Of a stretch of 64,000 nt of DNA, positions 54,205-62,670 are shown piece after piece. The notes below the pieces were generated by a model. It had not been told where the DNA came from. It made no database searches and was given only the letters and a program-made list of their open reading frames with translations. The first letter of the stretch is position 1; every line of letters starts with the position of its first letter. The stretch covers positions 1 through 64,000 of the forward strand of contig WGMZ01000011.1 of NCBI GenBank assembly GCA_016124735.1, given 5' to 3'. Source of the stretch: Bacteroidota bacterium (GTDB taxonomy: Bacteria > Bacteroidota > Bacteroidia > UBA8524). Position numbers and translations under genes: made by a program.

Positions 54205-56142
54205 ATGGCAGACAAGATTAAAATAAGCTTTCCCGACGGTAATGTTCGGGAGTATGATGCCGGGATATCCTCTATGGATATTGCCAAAAGCATTAGCGAA
54301 GGCCTTGCCAGGAACGTACTTTCGGCTGAGGTCAATGGTGTGGTATGGGATGCGTCTCGTCCAATCACGACCGACGCAACGCTTCGTCTGCTAACGTGGA
54401 ACGACAAAGAAGGTAAAGCCACATTCTGGCATTCATCTGCCCACTTGCTTGCTGAGGCTCTGGAGGAACTGTATCCGGGAATTAAATTCGGAATTGGGCC
54501 TCCCATCGACAATGGATTTTATTACGATGTTGATTTGGGAGACAATGAGTTTTCGAGTGAGCATTTCGAAAAGATTGAAAAAAAGATGAATGAGCTCGCA
54601 AAACGCGGGGTCAGCTTTGATCGTCAGGAGATTTCCAAGTCGGACGCCATTGCCTATTTCGAAGACAAGGGCGACGAATACAAGATTGAATTGCTACAGG
54701 ATTTAGAAGACGGAAAAATCACCTTTTATACCCAGGGCAATTTCACCGACCTCTGTCGCGGACCACATATTCCATCCACCAGCTCAATAAAAGCAATTAA
54801 ACTTTTAAGTGTTGCCGGAGCTTATTGGAGAGGCGATGAGAAGCGCAAGCAGATGACCCGGATATACGGCATTACCTTCCCTAAAAAGACGGAGATGGAA
54901 GAATACCTGGTAATGCTGGAAGAAGCGAAAAAACGCGACCACCGCAAGCTGGGAAAAGAGCTGGAGATTTTCACCTTTGATGATGATGTCGGTCCGGGCT
55001 TGCCTTTATGGTTACCAAATGGCGCGGCTATCATCGAAGCTCTGGAAGACTACGCAAAAAAGACTGAAGAGGAAGCAGGTTATGTGCGGGTAAAATCCCC
55101 TCATATCGCGAAGGAGAGCATGTATCTGAAAAGTGGGCACCTTCCCTATTACGAAGACAGCATGTTCCCGCCGATGCTCATTGACAATGAGAAGTATTAT
55201 CTCAAATCGATGAATTGCCCTCATCACCATAAAATATTCGCAGCTACTCCGAAATCGTACCGCGATTTACCCCTGCGTTTAGCTGAATATGGCACCTGTT
55301 ACCGCTACGAACAGAGTGGAGAATTATTCGGATTAATGCGTGTGCGTTGTTTCACGATGAACGATGCCCATATCTATTGCACCGAAGAGCAGTTCGAAGA
55401 AGAATTCTCCAAGGTCAATGATTTGTACATGAAGTATTTTGAAACCTTCGGTATTGATAAATACCTCATGCGTTTTTCCAAACATGATCCGGCGAAGCTC
55501 GGACAGAAATACATCAATGAACCTGAACTCTGGAAGAAAACAGAGGATATGGTGCGAAAGGTATTAATCAAACTCGGTGTTAATTATGTAGAAGTAGAAG
55601 ATGAAGCCGCCTTCTACGGACCTAAGATTGATATCCAAATTTACAGTGCCATTGGAAGAGAGTTTACACTGGCTACCAATCAGGTAGATTTTGCTCAGGC
55701 AGAACGTTTTGATTTGTCGTATACCAATGAGAAGAATGAAAAGGAAAGACCAATCATTTTGCACCGGGCTCCTTTAAGCACCCACGAAAGGTTTATCGGC
55801 TTTTTGCTGGAACATTACGCAGGGCATCTTCCTATTTGGTTGAGCCCAAAACAAGTGGCCATTTTGCCTCTCAGCGATAAGTATCAGGAATACGCTGAAA
55901 AACTTTTAAATTATTTGAAAAAATACGATATTCGCGGCCTTGTCGACAATCGGAGCGAGTCGGTTGGGAAGAAAATTCGGGAAGCTGAATTAAAGAAAAT
56001 CCCCGTCATGCTTATCATTGGAGAGAATGAAGAAAAGAATAACAGCGTCTCTGTTCGCATACATCGCGAAGGCGATAAAGGCAGTATGAACTGGGAGAGC
56101 TTTATTGATTTTTTCAACAAATTAAAAGAAGAAAGGAAATAA
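54205..56142 (+). CDS. thrS: Threonyl-tRNA synthetase
   Basis: Class II aminoacyl-tRNA synthetase, 645 residues. Order: N-terminal TGS domain (about 1-65), editing domain (HSSAHLLAEALEELYPGIKFGIGPPIDNGFYYDVD), catalytic core with the zinc site in KSMNCPHHHKIF, then the anticodon-binding domain (VAILPLSDKYQEYAEKLLNYLKKYDIRG). First gene of the thrS-infC-rpmI-rplT cluster. The start ATG at 54205 gives MADKIKISFPDG, the usual N-terminus; a possible one-mismatch -7 box (TAAACTTG) lies 13 bases upstream. Confidence 0.97.
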   Translation: MADKIKISFPDGNVREYDAGISSMDIAKSISEGLARNVLSAEVNGVVWDASRPITTDATLRLLTWNDKEGKATFWHSSAHLLAEALEELYPGIKFGIGPPIDNGFYYDVDLGDNEFSSEHFEKIEKKMNELAKRGVSFDRQEISKSDAIAYFEDKGDEYKIELLQDLEDGKITFYTQGNFTDLCRGPHIPSTSSIKAIKLLSVAGAYWRGDEKRKQMTRIYGITFPKKTEMEEYLVMLEEAKKRDHRKLGKELEIFTFDDDVGPGLPLWLPNGAAIIEALEDYAKKTEEEAGYVRVKSPHIAKESMYLKSGHLPYYEDSMFPPMLIDNEKYYLKSMNCPHHHKIFAATPKSYRDLPLRLAEYGTCYRYEQSGELFGLMRVRCFTMNDAHIYCTEEQFEEEFSKVNDLYMKYFETFGIDKYLMRFSKHDPAKLGQKYINEPELWKKTEDMVRKVLIKLGVNYVEVEDEAAFYGPKIDIQIYSAIGREFTLATNQVDFAQAERFDLSYTNEKNEKERPIILHRAPLSTHERFIGFLLEHYAGHLPIWLSPKQVAILPLSDKYQEYAEKLLNYLKKYDIRGLVDNRSESVGKKIREAELKKIPVMLIIGENEEKNNSVSVRIHREGDKGSMNWESFIDFFNKLKEERK

Positions 56143-56151
56143 TACATACCT

Positions 56152-56700
56152 GTGAATAGGCCCAGAAGAGGACCCATAAGAAGAAACGAACCAGAGCACC
56201 GGATCAACGATCGCATCAGAGCGCAAGAAGTCCGACTGGTAGGCACCGATATAGAACAAGGTGTCTATTCTTTGGCTGAAGCAAAGAAACTTGCCGAAGA
56301 AAAAGGATTAGACCTCGTAGAAATATCTCCATCTGCGAATCCACCTGTTTGTAAGATTACTGATTACGGTAAGTTCTTATATGAACAGAAGAAGAAGCAG
56401 AAGGAAATGAAAGCGAAAGCCGTTAAAACGGTCATTAAGGAGATTCGTTTTGGGCCAAACACCGATGAGCATGATGTCGAATTCAAATTGAAGCATGCCA
56501 TCAAATTCCTGGAAGAAGGCGCTAAAGTTCGCGCTTATGTTTTCTTCAAAGGAAGAAGTATTATTTACAAAGAGCGCGGAGAGGTATTACTGCTTCAATT
56601 TGCTGAACGACTTCAGGAAATCGGAAAAGTAGAGCAGATGCCTAAAATGGAGGGCAAGAAGATGTTTATCATGATTGCTCCCAAGGTTACTAAGAAATAA
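56152..56700 (+). CDS. infC: Translation initiation factor IF-3
   Basis: 182 residues. N-terminal domain [70 protein letters not shown] and C-terminal domain [44 protein letters not shown], as in all IF-3. It starts with GTG at 56152, with no in-frame alternative (a stop lies upstream). Non-AUG starts are used by infC in many bacteria for autoregulation, because IF-3 discriminates against them. It is 9 bases downstream of thrS. Confidence 0.97.
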   Translation: MNRPRRGPIRRNEPEHRINDRIRAQEVRLVGTDIEQGVYSLAEAKKLAEEKGLDLVEISPSANPPVCKITDYGKFLYEQKKKQKEMKAKAVKTVIKEIRFGPNTDEHDVEFKLKHAIKFLEEGAKVRAYVFFKGRSIIYKERGEVLLLQFAERLQEIGKVEQMPKMEGKKMFIMIAPKVTKK

Positions 56701-56728
56701 GGATTTAACAGATAGAATAGTTAGAACT

Positions 56729-56929
56729 ATGCCTAAAATGAAAACAGTTTCCGGAGCAAAAAAGAGGTTTAAAGTACTCTCTTCCGGAAAAGTAAAAATG
56801 AATCATGCGTTTAAACGTCACATTCTGACAAAAAAGACCACCAAGCAGAAACGCAATCTGACCGATGGTACCTATGTGAATGAAGCGGATATGCCGAACG
56901 TTAAACGTATGCTCTGCATCGGAAAATAA
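56729..56929 (+). CDS. rpmI: 50S ribosomal protein L35
   Basis: 66 residues, full length for L35, strongly basic with [44 protein letters not shown]. In the conserved infC-rpmI-rplT operon, 28 bases after infC. Confidence 0.98.
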   Translation: MPKMKTVSGAKKRFKVLSSGKVKMNHAFKRHILTKKTTKQKRNLTDGTYVNEADMPNVKRMLCIGK

Positions 56930-56942
56930 ATCATGTTTAACC

Positions 56943-56989
56943 TTGTCGACTGCCAATAAGCCTTCTGAAATAGCGGAGCGCACCGACAA
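56943..56989 (+). other. Possible RNA stem between rpmI and rplT
   Basis: TTGTCG (56943-56948) and CGACAA (56984-56989) are perfect 6-base arms enclosing 35 bases, just before rplT. No T-run follows, so it is not a terminator. L20 represses its own operon through RNA structure in other bacteria; whether this stem serves that is inference. Confidence 0.3.
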
Positions 56990-57003
56990 AAAATAACAAT
57001 AAA

Positions 57004-57351
57004 ATGCCAAGATCAGTCAATCACGTCGCTTCTCGTAGAAGAAGGAAAAAAATGTTAACCCTGGCTAAGGGTTACTTCGGAACACGCAAAAATGTGTGGA
57101 CCATTGCCAAAAATGCTGTTGAAAAAGGTTTGCAGTACGCTTACCGCGACCGTAAAACCAAAAAACGCAATTTCCGCGCTTTGTGGATTCAGCGTATCAA
57201 CGCAGGCGCTCGTCAGGAAGGAATGAGCTATTCCGTATTGATGGGTAAACTCAAAGCCAATGGAGTAGAAATCAACCGGAAGGTTTTGGCCGATTTAGCC
57301 ATGAATCATCCGGAAGCTTTTAAAGCGGTGGTAAAATCCGTGAACAAATAG
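57004..57351 (+). CDS. rplT: 50S ribosomal protein L20
   Basis: 115 residues, typical L20: [71 protein letters not shown]. Binds 23S rRNA early in assembly and represses its own operon in E. coli and B. subtilis. Last gene of the thrS operon, followed by a strong terminator. Confidence 0.98.
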   Translation: MPRSVNHVASRRRRKKMLTLAKGYFGTRKNVWTIAKNAVEKGLQYAYRDRKTKKRNFRALWIQRINAGARQEGMSYSVLMGKLKANGVEINRKVLADLAMNHPEAFKAVVKSVNK

Positions 57352-57373
57352 AATTCCACCAAAGATTATGGAG

Positions 57374-57404
57374 ATCCCGGACCGGTAGGTTCGGGATTTT
57401 TTTT
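57374..57404 (+). terminator. Terminator of the thrS-infC-rpmI-rplT operon
   Basis: ATCCCGGACC (57374-57383) pairs with GGTTCGGGAT (57388-57397) across GGTA, with one G-T pair, followed by eight T. Confidence 0.88.
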
Positions 57405-57421
57405 GAGTTTGAGGTTTTGAA

Positions 57422-57739
57422 TCAGTCCGAAAGTGATTTAATGAGTTTGTTGACTTCCTCGAGCCAAGCTGAAATTTGATTAAGCTGGATATTTAATACA
57501 GCGTCTGACAATAGTCCAACTTCATACGTGAAAAGTATTTGTCCTTTAAATTCAAACATTGATGCCCCGGAAATTTCGAGACGTCCTGCTCTTCCAAATC
57601 CTTCTGAAATATTAGAGAATGTACGAACAGCCGCTCTGCGCATTTGACGGGCAAGTCCTATAACTTCTGAGTTGGGAAATTTATCCGTCAATTGGAAAAC
57701 GTACTTAGCCATGGTGACGACATTCTTCCATACAGGCAC
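57422..57739 (-). CDS. Four-helix-bundle protein (S23/IVP family)
   Basis: 105 residues. LARQMRRAAVRTFSNISEGFGRAGRLEISGASMFEFKGQILFTYEVGLLSDAVLN follows the four-helix-bundle family often found as an insert in 23S rRNA or as a free gene. The usual N-terminal 8-10 residues are missing and the start is GTG right after a stop, so the gene may be slightly truncated. Function of the family is unknown. It is convergent with the rplT operon. Confidence 0.8.
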   Translation of the reverse strand: MPVWKNVVTMAKYVFQLTDKFPNSEVIGLARQMRRAAVRTFSNISEGFGRAGRLEISGASMFEFKGQILFTYEVGLLSDAVLNIQLNQISAWLEEVNKLIKSLSD

Positions 57740-57874
57740 TTCTCAAATGAATAATACATATCTCGAATTTCTATAAGTTCAAATACTTCACATGGACCGC
57801 ATTCTTTCTTTGACTGAAAATCCGCATTTCCATCAACCTTGTCCTCATCCTCAATCTTATCCTAAATATTAAAT

Positions 57875-57896
57875 ACTTTCAAAAACTATTGAAACT
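57875..57896. promoter_or_regulatory. Operator-like inverted repeat upstream of gbsR
   Basis: ACTTTCA-N8-TGAAACT (57875-57881 and 57890-57896). Six of the seven arm bases are complementary. It overlaps the -33 box of the promoter. A near-identical element with the same 8-base spacer lies in front of the next gene (58444-58465), so both are likely bound by the same regulator, probably the GbsR-family protein itself. Confidence 0.6.
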
Positions 57897-57918
57897 TTAA
57901 AAACTTATATTACCTTTG
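57889..57918 (+). promoter_or_regulatory. Promoter of the GbsR-family gene
   Basis: TTG (57889-57891) and TACCTTTG (57911-57918) are 19 bases apart. The box ends 4 bases before the ATG at 57923, so the message is likely leaderless. Confidence 0.7.
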
Positions 57919-57922
57919 AGCT

Positions 57923-58426
57923 ATGAATCTGACAGAAGGAAGAGAAAAATTCATTCAAACCTGGGGTACCCTAGGTAGCAACTGGGGCATCAACCGCGCC
58001 ATGGCACAGATTCATGCACTTCTATTGATTAGTCCGAATGCTTTGAGTGCAGAAGAGATCATGGAAGAATTGAAAATTTCTAGAGGAAATGCCAATATGA
58101 ATGTGCGGGCTTTGATGGATTGGGGACTGGTATTTAAAGTATTAAAAGCAGGCGAAAGAAGAGAGTTCTTTTATGCGGAAAAGGATATGTGGAAGGTGGC
58201 CATGCAAGTGGTAAAAGAGCGCCGCAAACGCGAACTTGAACCAATAATCGGAACCATACGAGAACTGAAAAAAATAAAAGATGAATCGGTTTCCGGAAAA
58301 CAGTTTGAAACGACGATTCATGATCTGGACAGCGTCATCACCAAAGCAGATAAAACCATTGAACTTTTGATTAAAGCCGATGAAAATTGGTTCATGAATA
58401 ATTTTTTGAAAATACTGATGAAGTGA
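57923..58426 (+). CDS. GbsR/MarR-family transcriptional regulator
   Basis: 167 residues. N-terminal helix, then a winged helix (INRAMAQIHALLLISPNALSAEEIMEELKISRGNANMNVRALMDWGLVFKVLKAGERREFFYAEKDMWKVAMQVVKERRKRELEPI), the layout of GbsR-type regulators. The C-terminal half is a dimerising helix. In other bacteria GbsR senses choline and represses osmoprotectant genes, but no such genes are here. It heads a local cluster with two small membrane-protein genes and an SDR gene, and a shared operator suggests it controls them. Confidence 0.88.
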   Translation: MNLTEGREKFIQTWGTLGSNWGINRAMAQIHALLLISPNALSAEEIMEELKISRGNANMNVRALMDWGLVFKVLKAGERREFFYAEKDMWKVAMQVVKERRKRELEPIIGTIRELKKIKDESVSGKQFETTIHDLDSVITKADKTIELLIKADENWFMNNFLKILMK

Positions 58427-58443
58427 CCTTTTTTTTAACCAAT

Positions 58444-58465
58444 ACTTTCATTTTTTTCTGAAAGT
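58444..58465. promoter_or_regulatory. Second operator-like inverted repeat, before the 124-residue membrane protein gene
   Basis: ACTTTCA-N8-TGAAAGT (58444-58450 and 58459-58465), fully palindromic arms. It matches the element upstream of gbsR in arm sequence, spacer length and flanks (AATACTTTCA ... TGAAAsTTT). No canonical -7 box was found between it and the ATG at 58483. Confidence 0.6.
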
Positions 58466-58482
58466 TTTAAACTATTAAAATA

Positions 58483-58857
58483 ATGAGAATTCTACACTTA
58501 ATTGACATTCCGGTTCAAATTATCATTCTCCTTGGAAGCCTCGCCTCCACCTTGATTGAACCATTGTATTTATTCTTCGGATTCTACTTTGGAATTGGAG
58601 GGTGGCAACTTTTAATGGCAATCATCTTTGCCTTCGACGAACAGGAATTTCGCTCCAACTCCAGAAGAAGATATGAAAAGCTTCTGATTTGGGTAAGCGG
58701 GATAGGTATACTCTGTGCTTTCTATCCTCCAATACTAGTCACTTACATGTTCGGCATGATCCTCCTGGGTTTCGGCATGGCCATATGGAATCTCAAAATC
58801 GCTCTTGAAGAATACCGGATAGCAAAAGCCCACCACGAAGTGTGGGACATGAACTAG
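58483..58857 (+). CDS. Small inner-membrane protein, unknown
   Basis: 124 residues with four hydrophobic segments (IPVQIIILLGSLASTLIEPLYLFFGFYF, GWQLLMAIIFAF, LLIWVSGIGILCAFYPPILVTYMFG, MILLGFGMAIWNLKIALEE). Charged cytoplasmic loop with RSNSRRRYEK. No family recognised. It is under the second copy of the GbsR-type operator and is probably controlled by it. Confidence 0.75.
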   Translation: MRILHLIDIPVQIIILLGSLASTLIEPLYLFFGFYFGIGGWQLLMAIIFAFDEQEFRSNSRRRYEKLLIWVSGIGILCAFYPPILVTYMFGMILLGFGMAIWNLKIALEEYRIAKAHHEVWDMN

Positions 58858-58929
58858 CCGGACGCTGCAGAAAAGCCCTTCGTCGACAAAATTAAATAAC
58901 TAAATATTTACACACTAAACCTTCATCCC

Positions 58930-59283
58930 ATGGACAAACATGTAATCGCTTACAGCATTTACCTGATGGTAACCCTGATTCTGACCATCCTGGTTGGGAG
59001 AACTCTCTTTCGCAATGGCCGCATCTTTTTACGCGACATCTTTCATGGCAATCTGGAATTAGCCGAATCCGTTGACAAGCTGCTGCTTGTAGGGTATTAC
59101 CTTGTCAATATGGGTTATGCCATTCGTACCATGAGCATCAGCATGCAAATTGCTGATAACCGTCAACTGATGGAAGTGTTAAGTCTTAAAATCGGGGTCA
59201 TCATTCTGATTCTGGGCGCCATGCACTTCTTTAATATGTTCATCTTTTTCAAGCTCCGTAAACGTGAACAATATGGGCTATAA
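58930..59283 (+). CDS. Small inner-membrane protein, unknown
   Basis: 117 residues with three hydrophobic segments (AYSIYLMVTLILTILVGRTLF, LLLVGYYLVNMGYAIRT, IGVIILILGAMHFFNMFIFF). No family recognised. It is 72 bases after the previous membrane-protein gene, and the next gene begins inside its last codons, so it belongs to the same cluster. Confidence 0.75.
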   Translation: MDKHVIAYSIYLMVTLILTILVGRTLFRNGRIFLRDIFHGNLELAESVDKLLLVGYYLVNMGYAIRTMSISMQIADNRQLMEVLSLKIGVIILILGAMHFFNMFIFFKLRKREQYGL

Positions 59284-60229
59284 ACCTTTAATAGTGCTGG
59301 CCGGTGGCTCGGGATACCTGGGCCGCCTGCTTGTTCATCATCTAAAAGATCATTTTGAATTTTTGGTAATGGGACGCGCAATGAGTTGTCCGGTCGAGGT
59401 TGCGTATCAAGCCTATCCCAATAATCCAGAGGAAATGGCATTCCTATTAAATGGGGCTTACGGTATTGTAAATCTTGCCGGCAAATCGGTGGATTGCCGC
59501 TATACTGAGAAAAATAAGGCGGAAATCCTCTTCTCCAGGATTGAAACCACGCGCTTTATTGCGCAAGGTATTGCTGGCTGCAAGAATCCTCCCGAGGTTT
59601 GGCTCAATCTTTCTTCCGCCACCATTTATCCAGACAGTCAGGAAATGCAGCGCGAAACGTCTCCGACGCCCGGAGGGAATTTCTCTGAAGATGTATGCAT
59701 CGCCTGGGAAAATGCCTTTTTCAATTCCCCTACTCCATCGACCCGGAAGGTGGCTCTTCGAACCGGACTTGTCTTCGGGGAAACGGGGGGTGCATTCCCG
59801 GTGTTCCGAAGTCTGGCCAGATATTTCCTGGCAGGAAAGCAAGGCAAAGGGAACCAGTTCATGAGCATTCTGCATGAACAGGATTTTGTATCTGCCACCC
59901 TGCATTTGCTGAATCATCGCAGCATGGGAACTTATAATGTGTGCATTCCACAACCCGTTCGCAATAAGGATTTTATGAAATTATTCGCTCAGCAATTCAA
60001 TCAATGGCCTCAAATCAATCAACCCGAATGGCTCGTGAAATTAGGAGCCATGTTGATCAAAACAGAAGCAGAACTGGTTTTAAAGAGTCGTTGTGTTGTT
60101 CCGGAACGCTTACTGAACGAAGGTTTCCACTTTCAATTTGACAGCACCGAATCCATTTTGAGGGCTCTAAAAAAGCCTATTTCCAATCCGATGAAAATAA
60201 GTCACGGTCCTTCAATACAGGAAATTTAG
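59273..60229 (+). CDS. TIGR01777-family NAD-dependent epimerase/dehydratase-like protein (SDR)
   Basis: 318 residues. N-terminal Rossmann motif AGGSGYLGRLL, then VNLAGKSVDCRYTEKNKAEILFSRIETTRFIAQGI, an atypical SDR motif set of the YfcH/SDR39U1 type, and RTGLVFGETGGAFPVF. The conserved C-terminal DUF1731-like region follows (VPERLLNEGFHFQFDSTESILRAL). Substrate unknown; this family has no firm function. It overlaps the preceding membrane gene by 11 bases and the convergent omega-amidase gene by 53 bases. Confidence 0.85.
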   Translation: MGYKPLIVLAGGSGYLGRLLVHHLKDHFEFLVMGRAMSCPVEVAYQAYPNNPEEMAFLLNGAYGIVNLAGKSVDCRYTEKNKAEILFSRIETTRFIAQGIAGCKNPPEVWLNLSSATIYPDSQEMQRETSPTPGGNFSEDVCIAWENAFFNSPTPSTRKVALRTGLVFGETGGAFPVFRSLARYFLAGKQGKGNQFMSILHEQDFVSATLHLLNHRSMGTYNVCIPQPVRNKDFMKLFAQQFNQWPQINQPEWLVKLGAMLIKTEAELVLKSRCVVPERLLNEGFHFQFDSTESILRALKKPISNPMKISHGPSIQEI

Positions 60230-60941
60230 ATCGTGCCTCATGGAGTTCATCTAAATTCAATTCTGCCTGAACAATCCCTTCTGCCTGATGAAGGGAAGAA
60301 ATCATTTGACCCTTGTAGTCGATTATAGCAGAATCGCCTGAGTGCATGATTCCATTTCCATCTGCCCCGGTTCGGTTGCAGCCTAATACAAAGGACTGAT
60401 TTTCAATGGCTCTTGCCAATAGCAACTGGGACCAATGAAAAGAGCGCTTCTCCGGCCAATTGGCCACATAAAGCAGGAGGTCGTAGTCGCAATCGTTTCT
60501 GCTAAATACCGGAAAACGCAAATCGTAGCAAATCAGAGGAAGTATTTTCCATCCTTTGTAATGAATGATAACACGCTCTTTGCCAGGCGAATAATGCTCT
60601 GGTTCCTGTCCCATCGTAAAGAGATGTCTTTTATCGTATTGATGCACCCCACCATTCGCCTCCACAAAATACAGACGATTAAAGAACTGTCCATTGTCCT
60701 CAACAATGATGCTTCCACAGACAGCAAATCCGTATTTTTTTGCCATCTCTATCATCCACGTCAATACAGTAGTGTTGCGGCTTGCAAGCTTTTCCGGATT
60801 CATACTGAACCCGGTGGTAAACATCTCAGGCAACAAAATTAAATCTGCCGGGGTCTGTTTATCGAATAGCGTTTGAAAAGTATGAAGATTTAATTCCGGG
60901 TTTTCCCAGGTTAAATTGGTCTGAAAAAGTTGAACTTTCAT
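60177..60941 (-). CDS. Omega-amidase-type carbon-nitrogen hydrolase (YafV-like)
   Basis: 254 residues of the nitrilase superfamily with the catalytic triad Glu39 (LLPEMF), Lys104 (YDKRHLF) and Cys138 (LICYDLRFP). The close resemblance to YafV/NIT2-type omega-amidases suggests hydrolysis of 2-oxoglutaramate and 2-oxosuccinamate. That fits its neighbour, a methionine/glutamine-type aminotransferase that would generate 2-oxoglutaramate when it uses glutamine as amino donor. It is the last gene of the minus-strand cluster from hutU. Confidence 0.88.
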   Translation of the reverse strand: MKVQLFQTNLTWENPELNLHTFQTLFDKQTPADLILLPEMFTTGFSMNPEKLASRNTTVLTWMIEMAKKYGFAVCGSIIVEDNGQFFNRLYFVEANGGVHQYDKRHLFTMGQEPEHYSPGKERVIIHYKGWKILPLICYDLRFPVFSRNDCDYDLLLYVANWPEKRSFHWSQLLLARAIENQSFVLGCNRTGADGNGIMHSGDSAIIDYKGQMISSLHQAEGIVQAELNLDELHEARSKFPVLKDRDLFSSDWK

Positions 60942-61082
60942 TTTTTCCGATTGAATATCAACAATTTAAGATTGATTGATAAAATTATTTATTCTCCGGG
61001 CAACGTGGGCTGCACTGATAGGGTCTAGTCCATACAAGCCAGAGATTATAAAGGCCATCTTGCATCAGCAGGGTGGCTTTTT

Positions 61083-62240
61083 TCATATTTCCTGCAATAT
61101 CTCTGCCGCCTGTTTCAAGGTATCATTTTCTTTTGCAAAGCAAAATCTCAACACATGATGGTCGTTAGCCTTGCGGTAAAAACTCGATGGGGGAATTGCG
61201 GCAATTTTATTTTCCCTCACCAATCTCCTTGCATATTCCTGATCTGATTCATGGGTAATTTTTTCATATCCAAGCATTTGAAAATAGGAACCCTGGCAAG
61301 GTAAAATTTTCCATTTCGATCCTTTGAGCGATTTCTGAAATAAATCTCGCTTCGCCTGATAAAAAGCATTCAGATGAAGGTATTCATCCATATCCTCCAT
61401 GAATTCTGCCAGGGCATATTGTATTGGAGTGTTGACACTAAACACCATGTACTGAAATATCTTCCTGAATTCACGCATCAGATTTTCCGGAGCCAGGCAG
61501 TATCCCATCTTCCAACCAGTATTGTGGTATGTTTTACCAAATGAACTTATGATAAAACTACGCTCTGCTAATTTCGGAAAGCGGGCCACCGATTGATGCT
61601 CGAGTCCATCAAAAAGAATATGCTCGTACACTTCGTCGCTAAGCACGATGATATCTGAATTTTCAGTAAGCTTTTGCAGCTTTTCCATGTCCAAAGCAGA
61701 AAAAGCCATACCCGACGGATTTTGCGGGGTATTGATGATGATCATCCGGGTTTTGAAGGTGATGAGTTTTCTAACCTCATCCCAATCTACCTGATAATTC
61801 GGGAACTTCAATTCGGCAAAGACGGGACGCCCACCATTGAGCTCAACAGCCGGCAGATAGGAATCATAAGCAGGTTCCAGGATGATTACCTCATCCCCTT
61901 CTTTCACAACCGCAGAAATAGCAGCATAAATGCCCAGGGTCGCCCCCGGAATTACTGTTACTTCCGTTTCAGGATGATAAACAGCAGAATAAAGAGTTTC
62001 CGTTTTCTCAGCAATCTTTTCTCTAAGCAATGGCACGCCCGGCATCATCGCATATTGATTGAGGCCTTTGTTCATGTTTTTATTGACCAACTCAATGAGT
62101 TTCGGCGAACAGGCAAAATCGGGAAATCCCTGAGCCATATTTAAAGCCTGATGCTCATTGGCCAGGCCTGTCATGATAGAAAATATGGTCGTTCCCACCT
62201 TGGGCAACTTAGAAGAAATGCTTCCTTGAAACTCTGGCAT
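61083..62240 (-). CDS. Methionine aminotransferase (YbdL/MtnE-like, PLP-dependent)
   Basis: 385-residue fold-type I aminotransferase. Motifs: NMAQGFPDF, VTVIPGATLGIYAAI, EPAYDSYLPAVEL, INTPQNPSGMAF, DEVYEHILFDG, and the PLP Lys236 in SSFGKTYHNTGWKMGY; the C-terminal substrate Arg lies in VLRFCFAKEND. Subgroup is that of YbdL, which transaminates 4-methylthio-2-oxobutyrate, often with glutamine. Paired with an omega-amidase 141 bases downstream, so methionine salvage is the likely context. The intergenic 141 bases show no gene. Confidence 0.88.
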   Translation of the reverse strand: MPEFQGSISSKLPKVGTTIFSIMTGLANEHQALNMAQGFPDFACSPKLIELVNKNMNKGLNQYAMMPGVPLLREKIAEKTETLYSAVYHPETEVTVIPGATLGIYAAISAVVKEGDEVIILEPAYDSYLPAVELNGGRPVFAELKFPNYQVDWDEVRKLITFKTRMIIINTPQNPSGMAFSALDMEKLQKLTENSDIIVLSDEVYEHILFDGLEHQSVARFPKLAERSFIISSFGKTYHNTGWKMGYCLAPENLMREFRKIFQYMVFSVNTPIQYALAEFMEDMDEYLHLNAFYQAKRDLFQKSLKGSKWKILPCQGSYFQMLGYEKITHESDQEYARRLVRENKIAAIPPSSFYRKANDHHVLRFCFAKENDTLKQAAEILQEI

Positions 62241-62281
62241 AGGTCGTCTGAATCACGGAAAAGTAGCCTTATTCCTATAAA

Positions 62282-62668
62282 TTAATGCACTTTGTTGAAA
62301 ATAATTTCCTGCTTTCCCACCATCAGAATTAGCTTATTTTCATCCAAATATTTTAAGCGATAACCCCGAATCCAAAGTTCATCCAAATCAGCTATTTCAA
62401 TTTCCTGCTTGTCATAACTGAAATTCCATCCCCAGGGGTGCCGCTCTCTTGGCACTTCATACAATTCCCGGTCTTTAAAGATGATTTCTTGTCGCAGAAA
62501 GGGGTCGTTCATGCCTCGCAGCATTTTCATGTCGGCGGGATTTGCCATTTGCCAGGTTCCCAACAGGGCCGTATCCACAAAACCCTTGTTCCAGGTGCTG
62601 TCTTCCTGGGCCCCTGCATATTGAGAACCCAGACAGAACATTACCAGAATAAAAAGAAACTGTTTCAT
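62282..62668 (-). CDS. Small secreted protein, unknown
   Basis: 128 residues with a signal peptide (about 1-20, SQYAGAQ). The mature part looks like a short beta domain (GTWQMANPADMKMLRGMNDPFLRQEIIFKDRELYEVPRERHPWGWNFSYDKQEIEIADLDELWIRGYRLKYLDENKLILMVGKQEIIF), resembling the lipocalin-like stress proteins, but no firm family was recognised. It starts 2 bases after hutU ends, so it is co-transcribed with it. Confidence 0.72.
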   Translation of the reverse strand: MKQFLFILVMFCLGSQYAGAQEDSTWNKGFVDTALLGTWQMANPADMKMLRGMNDPFLRQEIIFKDRELYEVPRERHPWGWNFSYDKQEIEIADLDELWIRGYRLKYLDENKLILMVGKQEIIFNKVH

Positions 62669-62670
62669 GA

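Noticed and set aside
56943..56989. Classical L20 leader regulator
   Set aside because: Only a 6-bp outer stem is visible and it lies after rpmI rather than before it; listed as a possible stem only.
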